Assembly (NCBI GenBank): GCA_964527395.1
Contig: CAZGQD010000013.1
Span: 1-33,941 of the forward strand
Source of the DNA: GCA-2688265 sp964527395
GTDB lineage: Archaea > Nanobdellota > Nanobdellia > Woesearchaeales > GW2011-AR9
Direction of reading: 5' to 3'
DNA length: 33,941 nucleotides
A program made the position numbers and the translations under genes. The notes below the pieces were generated by a model. The model was not told where the DNA came from and made no database searches. It saw only the letters and a program-made list of their open reading frames with translations. This document shows, in pieces, positions 32,426 to 33,941 of this stretch. The first letter of the stretch is position 1, and each line of letters begins with the position of its first letter.

Positions 32426-32766
32426 CTCAAAATAACGCCAATTTTTACCGATTTAGCTCAAATAACGCCTGTTTTAACCGTTAAAAGCAAAAATAAGGTC
32501 ATTTTAGCCGTTAGAAGCAAAAACTTGGTGAGTATACGAACCAAGTCCCAAGATGCAGAATCAAAGATTCTGCGACAGGAAATTTCCAAATTTCCTAGCA
32601 CAAGCGCAGCGGTCGCGGACAGCAGGCCAATATTGCCGTTAAATAACAAAAGCAGCTCATTTTACCCTTTAAAAACCAAAAGAAAGCCAAAATCTCCTCT
32701 AAATTAAAAAAGGAGCTCATTTTAACCGATTTAAAGCAAATCCAGGCCATTTTACCTACTTTTCCA
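32426..32766. repeat. array of eight degenerate ~30-bp tandem units, one interrupted
   Basis: Units of 30-31 bases follow the rough pattern CAAAAnnAGGYCATTTTAACC then GTTAAAAG, with a palindromic core such as TTTTAAC-C-GTTAAAA in the second unit. Unit starts are near 32426, 32457, 32488, 32518, 32647, 32677, 32707 and 32737. The fourth is split by the 99-bp hairpin element. It fills much of the 595-base gene-free gap before the last gene. No spacer sequence lies between units, so it is not a CRISPR array. Confidence 0.65.
32523..32621 (+). mobile_element. modular hairpin element, copy B (99 bp), inserted in a tandem-repeat unit
   Basis: Begins ACTTGGTGAGTATACGAACC (stem CTTGGT/ACCAAG), then AAGTCCCAAGAT, stem GCAGAATC-AAA-GATTCTGC, stem GGAAATTT-CC-AAATTTCC, and ends GGTCGCGGACA. 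Removing exactly these 99 bases joins CAAAA to GCAGGCC and restores a 30-bp unit matching the next one (CAAAAGCAGCTC). This is direct evidence of insertion. Confidence 0.65.
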
Positions 32767-32863
32767 TAAAACCTCTGCTTCCACCCTCATAGCACATGGG
32801 CTTAATATCAATCAAACACAAAAATCCAGTAGTAAAGCCCCAAATAACCTCAACAAATACAAT

Positions 32864-32902
32864 ACTACTCAAAAGTAACGATCTATCCATAAAGCTTATA
32901 AA
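32864..32902 (+). promoter_or_regulatory. promoter with 16-bp upstream motif, surface gene at 32975
   Basis: ACTACTCAAAAGTAAC (32864-32879), 15 bases, then CTTATAAA (32895-32902), identical in motif and spacing to the promoter at 29449. The Shine-Dalgarno AGGTGA at 32961-32966 precedes the ATG at 32975. Confidence 0.65.
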
Positions 32903-32974
32903 GCAAGCTCATTTTGAACACAAAAGAGGCAAATTCACGCCTACTAAACAAAAACACTAAAGGTGAAAAATCAA

Positions 32975-33941
32975 ATGAAAATAACAAAATATCTAACTAT
33001 TTTCGCAATGATCTGCCTATTACTAGTATCTGCTGTTTTTGCAGATGCTCCAACCATTGATGTAATGGAAAATCATCCAACAGTATATGTTGGCCAAGAT
33101 ATTGTACTTCCTGCATTAATGATTGACGCAGATGGCGATGAAATAACTCCAACTATCAGTTGGTATTGTACTGAATGTACTGCTTCAAGCTTCTCAGAAA
33201 GCAATTATTACGAATATATTGATGCTGCTGGGAACACTATGTTCATAATTGAATGGACTCCAACTGAAGATGATGTAGGAACACACTATTTTACTTTATC
33301 AGCAACAGCTAATTCTGAGACAACTACAAAATACATTACAATTCCTGTAATAGCTCACGAAGAAATGCCTGAAATAGAAAATCCATCAATAAACAATGAT
33401 TATGATAATGATGGTATTGAAGATGGTGAAGACAACTGCCCTAACGATTCAAATCCTGGTCAAGAAGACGTTGACGGTAATGGCGTAGGTGACGCATGTG
33501 ATGCTGCATCTGACGCAGATGGTGACGGCGTAGCAAACTCAGACGATATCTGTTATGGCTATGATGACTCTTTAGACACTGACCAAGATGGTATTCCTGA
33601 CGGTTGTGATTCTGACTCAGATGGTGACAACGTAGCAAACTCAGACGATATCTGTTATGGCTATGATGACTCTTTAGACACTGACCAAGATGGTATTCCT
33701 GACGGTTGTGATTCTGACTCAGATGGTGACAACGTAGCAAACTCAGACGATATCTGTTATGGCTATGATGATTCTTTAGATGCAGACCAAGATGGTATTC
33801 CTGACGGTTGTGATTCTGACTCAGATGGTGACAACGTAGCAAACTCAGACGATATCTGTTATGGCTATGATGACTCTTTAGACACTGACCAAGATGGTAT
33901 TCCTGACGGTTGTGATTCTGACTCAGATGGTGACAACGTAG
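32975..33941 (+). CDS. surface protein with TSP3 repeats (partial, runs off the window)
   Basis: The frame is open from ATG 32975 to the window end (322 codons so far). It has a signal peptide (MKITKYLTIF then AVFA cleavage after 23) like that of the 29623 protein, one Ig/cadherin-like module with the same cysteine pattern (CTECTASSF, then IEWTPTEDDVGTHYFTL), and TSP3 calcium-binding repeats that become four-plus near-identical 34-aa units. It is a paralog of the 29623 gene and shares its promoter pattern. The C-terminus, and so any anchor, lies outside the window. Confidence 0.85.
   Translation, partial: MKITKYLTIFAMICLLLVSAVFADAPTIDVMENHPTVYVGQDIVLPALMIDADGDEITPTISWYCTECTASSFSESNYYEYIDAAGNTMFIIEWTPTEDDVGTHYFTLSATANSETTTKYITIPVIAHEEMPEIENPSINNDYDNDGIEDGEDNCPNDSNPGQEDVDGNGVGDACDAASDADGDGVANSDDICYGYDDSLDTDQDGIPDGCDSDSDGDNVANSDDICYGYDDSLDTDQDGIPDGCDSDSDGDNVANSDDICYGYDDSLDADQDGIPDGCDSDSDGDNVANSDDICYGYDDSLDTDQDGIPDGCDSDSDGDNV
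33518..33941 (+). repeat. 102-bp near-perfect tandem repeats (34 aa, TSP3)
   Basis: Units start at 33518, 33620, 33722, 33824 and 33926 (the last cut by the window end). Copies differ at only a few bases, for example DDSLDADQD in the third unit instead of DDSLDTDQD. The period is a multiple of three, so copy changes keep the frame. Confidence 0.9.

Noticed and set aside
32426..32766. Possible CRISPR array (regular ~30-bp units)
   Set aside because: Units abut each other with no unique spacers, and repeats are too diverged; no cas-like gene is in the window.
33518..33941. CRISPR-like or intergenic satellite repeat, and a minus-strand frame over it
   Set aside because: The plus strand is an open frame coding TSP3 calcium repeats with a signal peptide upstream; the minus-strand frame is a shadow of the repeat.

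Overview
The window is a low-GC archaeal contig, most likely from a DPANN archaeon of the Woesearchaeota/Pacearchaeota type. Four things point this way. Many genes have an archaeal TATA box about 27-31 bases upstream of the start codon, so their mRNAs should be leaderless. There is a Hef-type helicase/nuclease and a geranylgeranyl-reductase-family flavoprotein (ether-lipid chemistry). Finally, the S-layer-like protein at 24100-25377, with its membrane-anchored acidic tail ending in QTYY, is of a kind common in those lineages. The lineage call is from recognition, not from a search.

Layout. 1-3600 is a housekeeping block: lgt, three very small membrane proteins, a long PRPP-synthetase-like protein and a circularly permuted GTPase. 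3669-6188 is an accessory block on the minus strand: three tandem proteins that look like diverged paralogs of an unrecognised family, then an unrecognised 282-aa protein. 6189-6881 has no intact gene. It holds hairpin-rich repeats and a decayed copy of the 3' end of hef. 6882-8472 is an AbiEi/AbiEii toxin-antitoxin pair, so the pair sits between two direct copies of the hef 3' end. 8503-12418 is hef preceded by an AlbA_2 (Schlafen-type) regulator. 12627-14099 is an archaeal ATPase/DUF234 protein with an operator-like palindrome at its promoter.

14397-25377 is an envelope block: a ~990-aa membrane-anchored protein (split only by an assembly gap that looks spurious), a secreted protein with a barrel-like C-terminus, a 1236-aa multi-Ig/cadherin-like secreted protein, and the S-layer-like protein. 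25509-29238 holds small hypotheticals, a HIT protein, a geranylgeranyl reductase, a small basic membrane protein and a PUA-like RNA-binding protein. 29623 to the end holds two more surface proteins with thrombospondin-type-3 calcium-binding repeats; the second runs off the window inside a near-perfect 102-bp tandem repeat.

The envelope transcription units share a promoter pattern (16-base motif of the form ACTACT-N4-AGTARC, then 15-17 bases to the TATA core) and have leadered, Shine-Dalgarno-bearing mRNAs, while most other genes look leaderless. This suggests a co-regulated envelope set. The most novel-looking item is a modular hairpin element (starts ACTTGG, contains CCAAGTCCCAAGA, ends CGCGGACA) present in three sizes (40, 99 and 185 bp). 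One copy cleanly interrupts a unit of a ~30-bp tandem array and another lies in frame inside the AbiEii toxin gene, which suggests mobility.
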